Part shown: positions 1 through 9,250 of the stretch, piece by piece
How positions within the stretch are numbered: position 1 is the first letter of the stretch
Layout: every line of letters begins with the position of its first letter
DNA from: an uncultured Helicobacter sp.
Lineage (GTDB): Bacteria > Campylobacterota > Campylobacteria > Campylobacterales > Helicobacteraceae
Assembly: GCF_937893305.1 (NCBI RefSeq)
Contig: NZ_CALBGN010000015.1
Span: 124,001-188,000 of the forward strand
Reading direction: 5' to 3'
DNA length: 64,000 bases
The notes under the pieces: generated by a model
Database searches by the model: none
What the model was told of the DNA's origin: nothing
Seen by the model: the letters and a program-made list of their open reading frames with translations, nothing else
Made by a program: the position numbers and the translations under genes

Positions 1-512
1 GGGAGGTATGGCTTAATGGAATGGAAGTTACACAATTTACCTATTTTCAACAAGTTGGTGGAATCCCTTGCGATCCTGTAGCAGTAGAAATCACCTATGG
101 AACAGAGCGTTTGGCAATGTACCTACAAGGAGTAGAAAATGTTTTTGATATTAAATGGAATCCAAATTACACTTATGCAGATGTCCATTTAGAAGGTGAA
201 TTTGAATTTTCAAAATATAACTTTGAAGTTGCAGATACTGCTATGCTTTTTGAGTTTTTTGCAAAAATGCAGCAAGAAGGAAATCGTGCATTAGAAGCAG
301 GATTGCCATTGCCTGCGTATGATTGTGCAATGCTCGCAAGCCATTTGTTCAATGTTCTTGATGCAAGAAAAGCAATTTCAGCAACAGAACGCCAAAACTA
401 TATTTTAAAAATCCGCGAACTTGCAAAAGCTTGCGCAACACTTTACAAAGAACAAGAACCTTTGCGTCAAGAGCGTTTAGAACAAAGTAAATTATCATGC
501 AAAAACTTTTAG
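1..512 (+). CDS. glyQ: Glycyl-tRNA synthetase alpha subunit (3' part)
   Basis: This is the C-terminal part of the catalytic alpha subunit of the alpha2-beta2 bacterial glycyl-tRNA synthetase, which charges tRNA-Gly in the cytoplasm. The reading frame is open from base 3 to the TAG at 510-512, so the gene begins before the window; about 169 of roughly 300 residues are present. The family stretch EVWLNGMEVTQFTYFQQ is visible at the start, followed by ITYGTERLAMYLQ and the conserved LEAGLPLPAYDC. The first internal ATG at 21 lies inside that conserved stretch and is not the true start. The gene overlaps the next one by 16 bases, so the two are very probably cotranscribed. The partner glyS is not in the window. 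Confidence 0.97.
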   Translation, partial: EVWLNGMEVTQFTYFQQVGGIPCDPVAVEITYGTERLAMYLQGVENVFDIKWNPNYTYADVHLEGEFEFSKYNFEVADTAMLFEFFAKMQQEGNRALEAGLPLPAYDCAMLASHLFNVLDARKAISATERQNYILKIRELAKACATLYKEQEPLRQERLEQSKLSCKNF

Positions 513-1216
513 AGATTTTAGATTCCATTAGTCCTTTTGAGTTGCAAGAAAAATGGGACAACTCCGGACTAATCCTAGGCGCATTAGATAGGAGGGTTTC
601 TCAAATCTATCTTAGCCTTGAAGTTACTTTAGAAATCTTAAAGAAAATGGATTCCAATTCTACACTTATCACACATCACCCATTAATTTTTTCACCACTT
701 AAACAATTAAATTTCACCACCTATCCTGCTAAACTCTTAGAGCTTGCAATCCAAAAAAATATTCAACTTGTCGCGATGCACACAAACTTTGATAAAACAC
801 ACTTTGGAAAATATGTTACACAAAAACTTGAAATCCAAACTTACACGCAAGAAAATTTTGCAACGCACTTTTTATGGGAAGACTCCATAGAATCTCTTCT
901 TAAACACACAAAAGAAAAGCTAGCAATTCCCACTCTTAAATACACACTAGGAAATTTTAAAACCCCACAAAGAGTCGCACTAGTTACAGGAAGCGGTGGA
1001 AGTTTTATCAGGGAGTCAAACACCATAGATTGCTTAATTACAGGTGATATCAAATACCACGAAGCGATGGAAGCGCAAGCTTTAGGGATCAATATAATTG
1101 ATTGTGGGCATTATGAATTAGAGCGTTATTTTGGAGAAATTTTATCTCCAATTTTGACAAATTATGGCTATAAGGCTATAATTTTGACTTCACAAAATCC
1201 CTTTAATTTTGTCTAA
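497..1216 (+). CDS. Nif3-like dinuclear metal-centre protein
   Basis: A 239-residue member of the Nif3/YbgI/YqfO family, cytoplasmic proteins with a dinuclear metal site. They are often annotated as GTP cyclohydrolase I type 2, but the reaction is unsettled. Metal-binding motifs are visible: the His-His-Pro at residues 60-62 (ITHHPLIFSP), MHTNFD at about 94-99, and a C-terminal GHYELE that supplies the last His and Glu ligands. Length matches the short single-domain form (E. coli YbgI, 247 residues). The ATG at 497 lies inside the end of glyQ, and the next gene starts 24 bases after the stop. Family assignment is secure; the function is not. Confidence 0.93.
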   Translation: MQKLLEILDSISPFELQEKWDNSGLILGALDRRVSQIYLSLEVTLEILKKMDSNSTLITHHPLIFSPLKQLNFTTYPAKLLELAIQKNIQLVAMHTNFDKTHFGKYVTQKLEIQTYTQENFATHFLWEDSIESLLKHTKEKLAIPTLKYTLGNFKTPQRVALVTGSGGSFIRESNTIDCLITGDIKYHEAMEAQALGINIIDCGHYELERYFGEILSPILTNYGYKAIILTSQNPFNFV

Positions 1217-1240
1217 TAAATTTAAACCTTGGAGCTGTTA

Positions 1241-1945
1241 ATGAATAAGCATTTAAGCCAATTAATAGAAATTGCAAATTTAGATAAAGAGATTGATTCT
1301 TTTGAACCACGCATTAAAGAAGCCAAAAAAGAATTAAATCTGATAGAAAAAGAAGAAGATAAACTAAATCATCAAATAGAAGAATTCAATATGACTTCTA
1401 ACGACATTTCTCTCTCTATCCAAAAAAACGAAAATCACCTAGAGGATTTGTCGTTAAAACTTGAAGAAATTGCCAATAAAACAAAATTAATTAAAACCGA
1501 AAAAGAAAGTAAAGCTTTAAGTCTTGAAGAAGAGCTAGCAAAGGAGCAAATTACTTTTGCTAATGAAGAAATTGCACGCCTAAATGGAATCTTAGAAAAC
1601 AAAAAAGAAGCATTAAAAGAGCTAGAGGAAAGCATTAAAGCTTTGCAAAACAACAAAAAGGAAATTGCACAAAAGGTAGAAGCAGAAGTGCAAAAAGTCA
1701 AAGATGAACAAAAAGAAATCTTCACACAAAAAGAAGCACTTGTTGGCAAAATGGATCAAAAAATCATCTCCTTTTATGAAAAGATCCGCAAATGGGCAAA
1801 AAACACAAGCGTTGTCCCAGTAACACGCCAAGCTTGTGGAGGTTGCTTTATCCGCTTAAATGATAAAATCTACTCTGATGTTATCCGCTCTGATGATATT
1901 ACTACTTGTCCGCATTGTGGAAGAATTCTTTATAACGAAAATTAA
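1241..1945 (+). CDS. flgZ: Coiled-coil zinc-ribbon protein, FlgZ (HP0958)-like
   Basis: A 234-residue protein made of a long charged coiled coil (about residues 5-175) followed by a four-cysteine zinc ribbon near the C terminus (CGGC ... CPHC). This architecture and the start MNKHLSQLIEIANLDKEID match H. pylori HP0958. That protein is known to stabilise the flagellar sigma factor RpoN and to bind flagellin mRNA, linking it to flagellar biogenesis. The ATG at 1241 is preferred over the in-frame TTG at 1229 because GGAG at 1231-1234 is well placed for it and it matches the HP0958 N terminus. The gene sits between nif3 and waaA as in H. pylori. The flagellar role here is inferred from homology. 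Confidence 0.9.
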   Translation: MNKHLSQLIEIANLDKEIDSFEPRIKEAKKELNLIEKEEDKLNHQIEEFNMTSNDISLSIQKNENHLEDLSLKLEEIANKTKLIKTEKESKALSLEEELAKEQITFANEEIARLNGILENKKEALKELEESIKALQNNKKEIAQKVEAEVQKVKDEQKEIFTQKEALVGKMDQKIISFYEKIRKWAKNTSVVPVTRQACGGCFIRLNDKIYSDVIRSDDITTCPHCGRILYNEN

Positions 1946-1955
1946 TTTTTAATGT

Positions 1956-3173
1956 ATGGTTTATGGCTATTATCTTTTAATGTGTATAGCGCATTTTTGC
2001 GCTTTTCCATTCCTTTTTCTTTTAAGCTTTAAACAAAAATACAAAAACTCCCTAAAAAAGCGTTTTTTTGCCCCTGTCTCTTTACCAAAGGGCAAATATC
2101 ACTGGATTCACGCCTGTTCTTTTGGAGAAGTAAAATCCTTACAAGGTATTATCAACACACTGCAAAACAACCTTGAAAGTCCAACAAAAATTCTACTAAC
2201 CACCACCACACAAACAGGCTTTACACTCGCTAAAACACTTTATCCAAACTGCATAATTGCCTATCTCCCCTTTGAGAGCTTTATCCCTTTGTGGCTAAAA
2301 GGTAAAAAAATCATCACTTTGACTCTAACAGAAGCAGAGCTTTGGCTAATGCCGCTTTTTTGTGCTCATTTTAAAGGAGCAAAAACACTTCTTATTAATG
2401 CTAGAATCTCCACTCGATCTTATCCACGCTATTTAAGATTCCGCTTTTTTTATGCACGACTTTTTAAGTATATCCAAAAAATATTCTCCCAAAGCTCAAT
2501 AGACAAAGAACGCCTAGAATCCTTAGGTGCGAAAAATATAGAAGTTTTTGGAAACTTAAAATTAGCCGAAATCCCACAAATTAGCACACAATACACTGCT
2601 CCTAATGCACCTTTGTGGATTATTGCTAGCACACATAGCAAAAACAACAAAAGCGAAGAAGTATTAATCCTGCAGAGTCTTTTGGAATCTTTTTTTAAAA
2701 AAGCGATTCCAACTTCACAAAACACACCACATTTTCTCTTTGCCCCACGCCACCCAGAACGCTTTTTAGAAGTTGAACAAACTCTAAATAAAATCTTAAA
2801 AAAATATCATCTCCCCTTATTGCAAAAAACATCTACACAAGGGATACAAAACGCACTTAATGCGCCATTTATTTTGCTAGATTCGCTAGGAGAACTTAAT
2901 AATCTCTATGCAATCGCAGATCTTGTCATTTTAGGGGGGAGTTTTTTGCCAAATATTGGAGGACATAATCCAATTGAACCTGCCTATTTTCACACAAAAT
3001 TAATCAGTGGTCCTTATATCTTTAATCAAGAATCACTCTTTATGGGTGTAAAAAATTATATAATTTGCCCAATAGAAAAACTTACGGAAGTTTTACAAAC
3101 TCCGTTAGAAAACTCTTATATTACACAAAAACTTAATCTAACGAAAATAATCCAAACACTAAAGGAATCCTAA
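1956..3173 (+). CDS. waaA: 3-deoxy-D-manno-octulosonic acid transferase
   Basis: A 405-residue GT-B glycosyltransferase (family GT30) that adds Kdo to the lipid A precursor at the inner face of the cytoplasmic membrane. A hydrophobic N-terminal anchor (residues 4-25) is followed by WIHACSFGEVKS, the typical Kdo-transferase N-domain motif. The C-terminal donor-binding domain carries GGSFLPNIGGHNPIEPA near residue 330. The stop codon overlaps the ATG of the next gene by one base (TAATG), so translational coupling is likely. The enzyme normally acts after LpxK in lipid A-Kdo synthesis; no other lipid A genes lie nearby. Confidence 0.95.
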   Translation: MVYGYYLLMCIAHFCAFPFLFLLSFKQKYKNSLKKRFFAPVSLPKGKYHWIHACSFGEVKSLQGIINTLQNNLESPTKILLTTTTQTGFTLAKTLYPNCIIAYLPFESFIPLWLKGKKIITLTLTEAELWLMPLFCAHFKGAKTLLINARISTRSYPRYLRFRFFYARLFKYIQKIFSQSSIDKERLESLGAKNIEVFGNLKLAEIPQISTQYTAPNAPLWIIASTHSKNNKSEEVLILQSLLESFFKKAIPTSQNTPHFLFAPRHPERFLEVEQTLNKILKKYHLPLLQKTSTQGIQNALNAPFILLDSLGELNNLYAIADLVILGGSFLPNIGGHNPIEPAYFHTKLISGPYIFNQESLFMGVKNYIICPIEKLTEVLQTPLENSYITQKLNLTKIIQTLKES

Positions 3174-3982
3174 TGCAAAGATTTTCAAAATCTCAAAAAA
3201 AATCACCAACACAAACAAGCCACCAAAAGCTCCCCAAAAATGCTCAAAAGGCTTACAAACTTTTAGCCCTACAAGAAAATATCTCCAACAATGAAGCAAA
3301 GAGCCTAATTGATAGAGGATTAGTTAGTGTCAAAGGCAAAAAGATTTTAATTGCAAGAGGGCTTCTTGCGCCAAACACACACTTTAATCTTCAACAACTT
3401 CCAAGCATTAAAGAAATTTTTTGTGATGAAAATATTTTAGCTCTTGAAAAACCAGCTTTTCTAACAAGCGAAGAAATCGCTAAAAACTATCCACAATGGA
3501 CACTTTTACATCGCCTTGATAAAGAAACAAGTGGAATCTTGTTGCTTGTGAAAGAAAACAGTCCCTTTCATTTAAAAGCCAAAGATGCCTTTAAGCAACT
3601 CCAAGTTCTCAAGCAATACACTGCTATTGTTGAAGGTATCTTAGATGAAGAATGCGAAATAACAGCACCTTTAATTATTAAAAAAGGTAAAACCGCAAAA
3701 GTAAGTGTCAGCAAAACAAATGAAGGACAAAGAGCAATTACACACATTACACCCATTGAAATTTCTGGCAAAAAAACAAAGTTAAACATTGAAATAAAAA
3801 CAGGTAAAACCCATCAAATCCGCGCCCATTTATCCCACATTAAACACCCAATTATTGGAGATACCCTTTATGGAGCAAAGCCTGCAAATCGCATTTTGCT
3901 CCACGCACGCCACATTGCTTTATTAGACTACAATTTTACTTCTAATGAGCCTAGCGAATTTATTTTTAAAGATAATCTTTAA
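3173..3982 (+). CDS. RluA-family 23S rRNA pseudouridine synthase
   Basis: A 269-residue pseudouridine synthase of the RluA/RluD type. A short N-terminal S4-like RNA-binding region (about residues 27-65) precedes the catalytic domain. The signature HRLDKETSGILL at 113-124 contains the catalytic Asp116, and KTGKTHQIRAHL with GDTLYGA follow in the C-terminal half as expected. The rRNA position modified cannot be read from sequence; an RluD- or RluC-like role is possible. The gene starts within the waaA stop codon and is the last of the glyQ-nif3-flgZ-waaA cluster, facing dnaJ tail to tail across 21 bases. Confidence 0.9.
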   Translation: MQRFSKSQKKSPTQTSHQKLPKNAQKAYKLLALQENISNNEAKSLIDRGLVSVKGKKILIARGLLAPNTHFNLQQLPSIKEIFCDENILALEKPAFLTSEEIAKNYPQWTLLHRLDKETSGILLLVKENSPFHLKAKDAFKQLQVLKQYTAIVEGILDEECEITAPLIIKKGKTAKVSVSKTNEGQRAITHITPIEISGKKTKLNIEIKTGKTHQIRAHLSHIKHPIIGDTLYGAKPANRILLHARHIALLDYNFTSNEPSEFIFKDNL

Positions 3983-4003
3983 GTGTGAAATCTAACATTT
4001 GTA

Positions 4004-5119
4004 TTATTTAAACCAACTTTTAATTTTATCCATTAAGCCTTCATGGCAAGCAATAGGCTTAGATTCTTCATAGCCAAAGGATTTATGAAGTTGCGCTAGA
4101 AGATCACGCTGATTTTCATCTAATTTTTCTGGATAAACAATATGAACTACAACAATGAAATTTCCTTTTTTGCCACTATTTACACTTTTAACTCCTTCTC
4201 CATAAAAGACAAATTGCTGCTTATCTTTAACGCCAACTGGGATTTTTAAATCTAACTCTTTTGTAAGTGCAGGGACTTTGATATTTCCACCAAGCATTAC
4301 AAGAGTAAAAAACACGGGAACTTCAAGGTAAATATCATTATGGTGACGGATAAAATGCGCATCTTCTTTAGCAAAAATCTCTACATACAAATCCCCACGA
4401 GTGCCATTTGGCATTTTGTTTCCACGACCTTGCACGCGGATTTGATTGTTAGTATCCACTCCTTCTGGGATTTTGATTTCAAACTTTTCTTTTTCTTCTT
4501 TAAAGCCTTTTCCTAAACATTTTTCACATTTTTCAGCCACCATCTGTCCGCTTCCACGACACTTAGAACAAGTCTGCGCAAAGGTCATAAAACCTTGCGA
4601 AAATGTTTCTCTCCCACTTCCTTTACAAGCGTCACAGTTAGTAACTTTACCATCTTTTGCACCACTTCCTTTGCAAGCTAAACACGCATCTTTATAAGTG
4701 ATTTCAATCTCTTTCTTGCAACCAAAAACAGCTTCTTCAAAGCTAAGTTCAATCTCTATTGCTAAATCACGTGGATATTTTTCATCACTTCTGCGTCTTG
4801 AAGCACTTCCAAAACCTCCAAACCCGCCACCAAAGACAGAATTAAAAATATCAAAAATACTTCCTTCCATATCGCTAAAGCCAAACCCACTAGATTCCAA
4901 GCCTTTTTTGCCATAAGTATCATAGATTTGGCGTTTTTCTTTATCGCTTAATACCTGATAGGCTTCATTGACTTTTTTGAACATCTCTTCAGCATTTTTA
5001 TCATCTGGATTTCTATCTGGATGATATTTGAGTGCCATTTTGCGATAAGCCTTTTTCACCTCATCACCACTTGCTGTGCGCTCAACTTCTAAGATTTCAT
5101 AATAATCAAACTCTTCCAA
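4004..5119 (-). CDS. dnaJ: Chaperone protein DnaJ
   Basis: A 371-residue type I Hsp40 co-chaperone that delivers unfolded clients to DnaK and stimulates its ATPase. The order is a J domain with the HPD motif near residue 34, a Gly/Phe-rich linker (about 85-105), and four CxxCxGxG zinc repeats (CLACKGSG, CDACKGSG, CSKCRGSG, CEKCLGKG, about 146-205). A C-terminal client-binding region follows. No ATG fits. The TTG at 5119 is chosen because AGGAG at 5126-5130 lies 6 bases upstream; the in-frame TTG at 5123-5125 directly abuts that site. The product then begins MEEFDYYEILEVE, close to other Campylobacterota DnaJ proteins. dnaK and grpE are not nearby. Confidence 0.95.
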   Translation of the reverse strand: MEEFDYYEILEVERTASGDEVKKAYRKMALKYHPDRNPDDKNAEEMFKKVNEAYQVLSDKEKRQIYDTYGKKGLESSGFGFSDMEGSIFDIFNSVFGGGFGGFGSASRRRSDEKYPRDLAIEIELSFEEAVFGCKKEIEITYKDACLACKGSGAKDGKVTNCDACKGSGRETFSQGFMTFAQTCSKCRGSGQMVAEKCEKCLGKGFKEEKEKFEIKIPEGVDTNNQIRVQGRGNKMPNGTRGDLYVEIFAKEDAHFIRHHNDIYLEVPVFFTLVMLGGNIKVPALTKELDLKIPVGVKDKQQFVFYGEGVKSVNSGKKGNFIVVVHIVYPEKLDENQRDLLAQLHKSFGYEESKPIACHEGLMDKIKSWFK

Positions 5120-5288
5120 AAACAACTCCTAAAATGCAAAATAAAATTAGCAATTCTATCGCAATAAAGTTTTTAAAGGGGTTAAACTTTGATTTTTTAA
5201 AAGATTTATTACTTAAAAAAGGCAATTTATTATCTCTTAATCCATACTTTTTTATAATCACCGCTATCTTAAATGTTGGCGGAAAACG

Positions 5289-5861
5289 ATGAAATCTTAT
5301 CCTGAAAGTTTTGCAAAACTCGTGGAATCTTTAGAAAAAATTCCAAGCGTTGGGAGAAAATCTGCAATGCGTTTGGCGTATTTTTTGGCATTTGAAGATA
5401 AATTTAGTGCTTTGCAAGTGGCGCATAATATAGAATCTTGTATCCACGAATTGCGCACTTGTGAAAAATGCGGTGGAATCACAAATCAAACAGTTTGTGA
5501 AATCTGTTTAGATTCTAATCGCAACAATGGAGAGCTTTGTATTGTGGCAAATCCTAGAGAGATTTTTTTATTAGAAGAAAGTGGAGAATTTTTAGGGAAA
5601 TATTTCGTGCTTGATAGTCTTGAGAAATTTAATTTAGAACAATTAGAGCAAAATCTTTTAAACTTTGAAATCAGAGAGATTATTTTTGCACTAAGTCCAT
5701 CACTTGGGAGTGATAGCATAATGTTGTATTTAGAAGATAAATTGCAAAATTTTGGATTATGCTTTACAAAAATCGCACAAGGAGTCCCCACGGGTGTCAG
5801 CCTAGAAAATGTGGATCAACTTTCTATTGTGCGCGCTTTACAATCGCGCGTAAAGATTTAA
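5289..5861 (+). CDS. recR: Recombination mediator RecR
   Basis: A 190-residue RecR protein that loads RecA at gaps in the RecO/RecR pathway. The N-terminal helix-hairpin-helix region contains IPSVGRKSAMRLA. A four-cysteine zinc finger follows (CEKCG ... CEIC, about residues 59-76). Then comes a Toprim domain with the C-terminal GVPTGVSLENVDQLS motif. Length is typical. The gene is divergent from dnaJ across about 170 bases and lies 8 bases before the next gene, so the two may share a transcript. Confidence 0.96.
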   Translation: MKSYPESFAKLVESLEKIPSVGRKSAMRLAYFLAFEDKFSALQVAHNIESCIHELRTCEKCGGITNQTVCEICLDSNRNNGELCIVANPREIFLLEESGEFLGKYFVLDSLEKFNLEQLEQNLLNFEIREIIFALSPSLGSDSIMLYLEDKLQNFGLCFTKIAQGVPTGVSLENVDQLSIVRALQSRVKI

Positions 5862-5869
5862 GGAAAGAC

Positions 5870-7084
5870 ATGCTAGAAATTATTAATAATTTAAATATTT
5901 ATATTGTTGTCATTGGTGTGATTTTATTTGTCAGTGCTTATGCAAGTAAAATTTCAGAAAAAATTGGATTGCCATTATTATTAATTTTTCTTATTTTAGG
6001 AATGCTTTTAGGCAGTGATGGAATCGTAGGGATTGATTTTGATAATACACTTTTAGCGCAAGCTGTGGGTTCTATTGCCTTGATTTTTATCTTATATAGT
6101 GGTGGACTCGATACATATTGGGATCAGATTAAACCTGTGGTGCTTAGTGGTGTGCTGCTAGCAACACTTGGTGTTTTAATCACTGCTGCTGTGCTTGCTG
6201 TGTTTTTTTATCTGATGTGGGAAGTTAGCTTTTTAGAAGCATTATTACTTGGTTCTATTGTATCTTCAACAGATGCAGCAGCTGTATTTATGGTTCTACG
6301 TTCTCAGAAAATACAATTAAAGAACAACATTAAACCACTTTTAGAATTAGAATCTGGTAGCAATGATCCTATGGCGATTTTTTTAACTATCACAGTGTTG
6401 CAGCTTATCGTAATGCAAGGAGAATCAAGCCCATGGGAATGGCTTGTGCAGTTTGTTGGACAATTTGCTATTGGTGGCACACTTGGACTTTTGTGTGGAT
6501 ATGTATTTCCAAAAATTTGCGCAAAGGCTAATATTTCTCAACCAGGTCTATATCCTCTAATTAGCATTGCATGGCTATTTATGGTGTTTGGACTCTCTTC
6601 TTTACTTGGTGGAAATGGATATTTAAGCATTTATATTGCTGGGATTATGACAAATCGTTTTGCTTTTCCTTACAAATCACACATCATCGCATTTCACGAT
6701 GCGATTGCTTGGATGATGCAAATTGTGGTATTTTTGGTGCTTGGACTGCTTGTATTTCCATCACAACTTCCAAGTGTTGCATTACAGGCACTGGCACTAG
6801 TTTTTGTGTTAATGTTTATTGCGCGTCCTTTAGGTGTGTTTGCTTCTCTTATAAAAAGTCGCTATAACTCTAAAGAAAAGCTATTCATCTCTTGGGTAGG
6901 CTTGCGCGGAGCTGTTCCTATTATATTGGCAACTTATCCTTTTGTATATCACTTAGAGCAGGCACAACTGATTTTTAATGTGGTGTTTTTCATGGTGTTT
7001 ATTTCTGTGTTAGTTCAAGGAATGAGCTTAGGATTTGCAGCAAAAACTTTGGGAATTATAGATGACAAAAATGTGGAACCTTAG
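5870..7084 (+). CDS. CPA1-family Na+(K+)/H+ antiporter, NhaP2/CvrA-like
   Basis: A 404-residue inner-membrane cation/proton antiporter with about 12 predicted membrane segments. Family signatures include LGSIVSSTDAAAVF, in which the Asp is the ion-binding aspartate, and ELESGSNDPMAIFLT. The closest recognisable type is the potassium/proton antiporter CvrA (NhaP2). E. coli NhaP2 carries a cytoplasmic regulatory domain of some 180 residues after the membrane part; here the protein ends right after the last membrane helix. The ATG at 5870 is chosen because AGGAAAG at 5861-5867 precedes it; a longer open frame from 5759 would run through recR. Transported ion is not certain. Confidence 0.87.
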   Translation: MLEIINNLNIYIVVIGVILFVSAYASKISEKIGLPLLLIFLILGMLLGSDGIVGIDFDNTLLAQAVGSIALIFILYSGGLDTYWDQIKPVVLSGVLLATLGVLITAAVLAVFFYLMWEVSFLEALLLGSIVSSTDAAAVFMVLRSQKIQLKNNIKPLLELESGSNDPMAIFLTITVLQLIVMQGESSPWEWLVQFVGQFAIGGTLGLLCGYVFPKICAKANISQPGLYPLISIAWLFMVFGLSSLLGGNGYLSIYIAGIMTNRFAFPYKSHIIAFHDAIAWMMQIVVFLVLGLLVFPSQLPSVALQALALVFVLMFIARPLGVFASLIKSRYNSKEKLFISWVGLRGAVPIILATYPFVYHLEQAQLIFNVVFFMVFISVLVQGMSLGFAAKTLGIIDDKNVEP

Positions 7085-7103
7085 ATTGCAAAGTTAAAAT
7101 TGA

Positions 7104-7128
7104 ATTCCACCTTCTTTTATTGTGGAAT
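7104..7128. terminator. Hairpin between convergent antiporter gene and serA
   Basis: ATTCCAC at 7104-7110 pairs with GTGGAAT at 7122-7128 around an 11-base T-rich loop. It lies 20 bases past the antiporter stop and 28 bases past the serA stop, so it could terminate both. There is no strong T-run on the plus strand, so termination is inferred from position and stem. Confidence 0.5.
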
Positions 7129-7156
7129 CCAATGAGAAAAATTCTAAAGACTAAAA

Positions 7157-8740
7157 CTACAAAATTACGTATTTAATAGAAATGCAAGCTTCTAAACTAG
7201 AAAGCTCATCAAGCACGCCTTGAGAAACTGCATCATCAACAATAATTAACGCTAATGCCTCTTTTCCATAACGCCCCAAACGAAAATCTGCAATATTAAT
7301 ATTATGCTTTGCTAAAGTTGTCCCTACAAATCCTATAACTCCGGGCGTATCATTATTTCTAAAGAGAATCATTTTACCTTTTGGCTCAATATCAAGTGCA
7401 AAATTATTAATATCGACAATCTTTGGAGTATTTTCATTAAACACTGTTCCACTTACACTAAATGCTCCCTTATGTGTCAATAGTGTAAGTTTTACTTGAT
7501 TTTTATAAACTCCTTGAGATTCCTTGCCCTCTAACTTGACTTCTATCCCTCTTTCTTGTGCTACATAAGGGGCATTGACATAATTAACCTTATCGCCAAC
7601 TGTTGCATTTAAAATTCCAACAAGAGCAAAAGTAGAAAGCGATGCAAGATATTCTTTAATTTCTCCTTCTGCTTCTAATGTAATAGAACGCACTTCATCT
7701 TTATTGACTTGGATTGCAAAAAATGCCATTTTTTGCACAAGCTCTAAATATGCTTTCATAAAGCTTGGTAATTCATTTTCTTTAATTGGCAAATTCAACG
7801 CATTAGGGAAGCTTGAACCACGCGCCGCCTCCAGCGCAGCTTCAGCAGCTTCAATTGCAATTTTTTCTTGCGATTCTAGCGTATTTGCTCCAATGTGTGG
7901 TGTTACATAAATATTTTTCAAATCCAAAAGTTTATTGGTAGTTCCAGGTTCTTTTGTAAAAACATCAATCCCAGCCCATCTAACTTTGCCAGATTCTAGT
8001 GCTGCATATAAGGCATCTTCATTATATAGCCCACCGCGCGCACAATTAATCAAAATCACACCATCTTTCATTTTTGCAATCTGTGGCGCATCAATCATAT
8101 TGATTGTTTCTTTGTTTTTAGGAGTATGAATTGTAATAATATCACAACTTAAAATCTCATCAAAATTTCTCGTATAAGCAATTCCAACATCTGTAGCTTT
8201 AGCAGGATTAATATAAGGATCATACGCAATAACTTCCATTTCAAAAGCTTTCATACGTTTTCCAACACGACTTCCGATATTTCCAAAACCAATAATCCCT
8301 AATTTCTTGCCCTTAAGCTCTGTGCCATACCAATCTTCACGCTTCCATTTGCGTTCTAACTTGAGTTGTGTATTTGCATCTGGAAAGTTACGAATTGCAC
8401 TTAAAATATGTGCGCAAGTAAGTTCCACAGCAGCAATAGTATTTGCTGTTGGAACATTCATTACAACAACTCCTTTTTTGCTAGAGTTTTCAATATCTAC
8501 ATTATCCACACCAACACCAGCACGCACCACAGCGCGTAATTTAGAAGCAGAATCCAAAAAGCTCACATCTACATCAGTAGAACTTCTAGTAATCGCAACA
8601 TCTGCTTTATGTAATTCTTTTTTTAACGCATCTTTTGGTAAATCAGCTAAATTTAACATTGTTACTTCAGAATCTTTTGCAAGCAAATCTAATCCGCTTT
8701 TATGGATATGATCACAAACAATAATCGTGTATTTTGACAT
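7157..8740 (-). CDS. serA: D-3-phosphoglycerate dehydrogenase
   Basis: A 527-residue long-form SerA that oxidises 3-phosphoglycerate to 3-phosphohydroxypyruvate, the first step of serine synthesis. The NAD-binding Rossmann motif LGIIGFGNIGSRVG, the substrate/dehydrogenase stretch HTPKNKETINMI and the downstream Arg/Glu/His catalytic segments are present. An intervening ASB domain and a C-terminal ACT domain (GVIGFVGTTLAKHNINIADF) follow. Start: the ATG at 8740 has GGAGGAA 5 bases upstream; the in-frame ATG at 8752 overlaps that ribosome-binding site and is rejected. It is the last gene of the minus-strand run headed by pheS, 15 bases after the preceding gene. Confidence 0.96.
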   Translation of the reverse strand: MSKYTIIVCDHIHKSGLDLLAKDSEVTMLNLADLPKDALKKELHKADVAITRSSTDVDVSFLDSASKLRAVVRAGVGVDNVDIENSSKKGVVVMNVPTANTIAAVELTCAHILSAIRNFPDANTQLKLERKWKREDWYGTELKGKKLGIIGFGNIGSRVGKRMKAFEMEVIAYDPYINPAKATDVGIAYTRNFDEILSCDIITIHTPKNKETINMIDAPQIAKMKDGVILINCARGGLYNEDALYAALESGKVRWAGIDVFTKEPGTTNKLLDLKNIYVTPHIGANTLESQEKIAIEAAEAALEAARGSSFPNALNLPIKENELPSFMKAYLELVQKMAFFAIQVNKDEVRSITLEAEGEIKEYLASLSTFALVGILNATVGDKVNYVNAPYVAQERGIEVKLEGKESQGVYKNQVKLTLLTHKGAFSVSGTVFNENTPKIVDINNFALDIEPKGKMILFRNNDTPGVIGFVGTTLAKHNINIADFRLGRYGKEALALIIVDDAVSQGVLDELSSLEACISIKYVIL

Positions 8741-8755
8741 AAATTCCTCCATTTA

Positions 8756-9235
8756 TTAGGTTTTAGACAAAGTGTAATTAATTGCGTAGTGCTTAAGTTT
8801 TTCTAAAACACTGCGCAAATAATTCTCATCTTCAGTGGCAACTACAAGCCAAATATTCTCTCCGATTTTATAGTAAGAATATTCAATATTATGCGCTCCA
8901 AAAACCTGATTGATACAAAAAAACTGATAGTCATTAATCACGCCAACAGAAACCCTAAAGACTTCTTTTGCATTCTTCTTAGTGTTATTTGCATACAAAA
9001 GTCTCACCTGCAATTCAGAGGCAGGATAAATAAACTCACGTTCACCTTGACCAGATAAGCGATCTAGCCAATATGGCGCAGGAGAATATTGTGAATCACT
9101 AGGCTTTGCAAGCTCATAAGGGCTGATTTCTGGAAGTTCATAAATATTCATCGCGCCAATATAATTACGGATTAAAACAAACAATAACGCGCAAGTAAAG
9201 ATTGAAAAAAGGCCAATTAACAATCTTATTTGCAT
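8756..9235 (-). CDS. Single-pass membrane protein of unknown function (HP0398-like position)
   Basis: A 159-residue protein with one N-terminal membrane helix (about residues 4-23) and a soluble, probably periplasmic remainder. I recognise no enzyme motif. It lies between rpsA (15 bases) and serA (15 bases), the position that HP0398 occupies in H. pylori, so it is a conserved genus-level gene rather than an accident of annotation. The soluble part mixes short beta-like stretches (EVFRVSVGVINDYQFFCI, YYKIGENIWLVVATED) and ends in a helix. Function unknown. Confidence 0.8.
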   Translation of the reverse strand: MQIRLLIGLFSIFTCALLFVLIRNYIGAMNIYELPEISPYELAKPSDSQYSPAPYWLDRLSGQGEREFIYPASELQVRLLYANNTKKNAKEVFRVSVGVINDYQFFCINQVFGAHNIEYSYYKIGENIWLVVATEDENYLRSVLEKLKHYAINYTLSKT

Positions 9236-9250
9236 AGCACTAAGCCCCTA

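Noticed and set aside
1229..1240. TTG at 1229 as start of the FlgZ-like gene
   Set aside because: The TTG overlaps the GGAG ribosome-binding site that serves the ATG at 1241, and the HP0958 N terminus matches the ATG.
5032..5292. 86-codon plus-strand frame ahead of recR
   Set aside because: It runs antisense through the dnaJ start and the gap, has no family resemblance and no clear ribosome-binding site.
6571..6867. 98-codon frame inside the CPA1 antiporter gene
   Set aside because: It overlaps a conserved transporter gene in another frame with no independent support.
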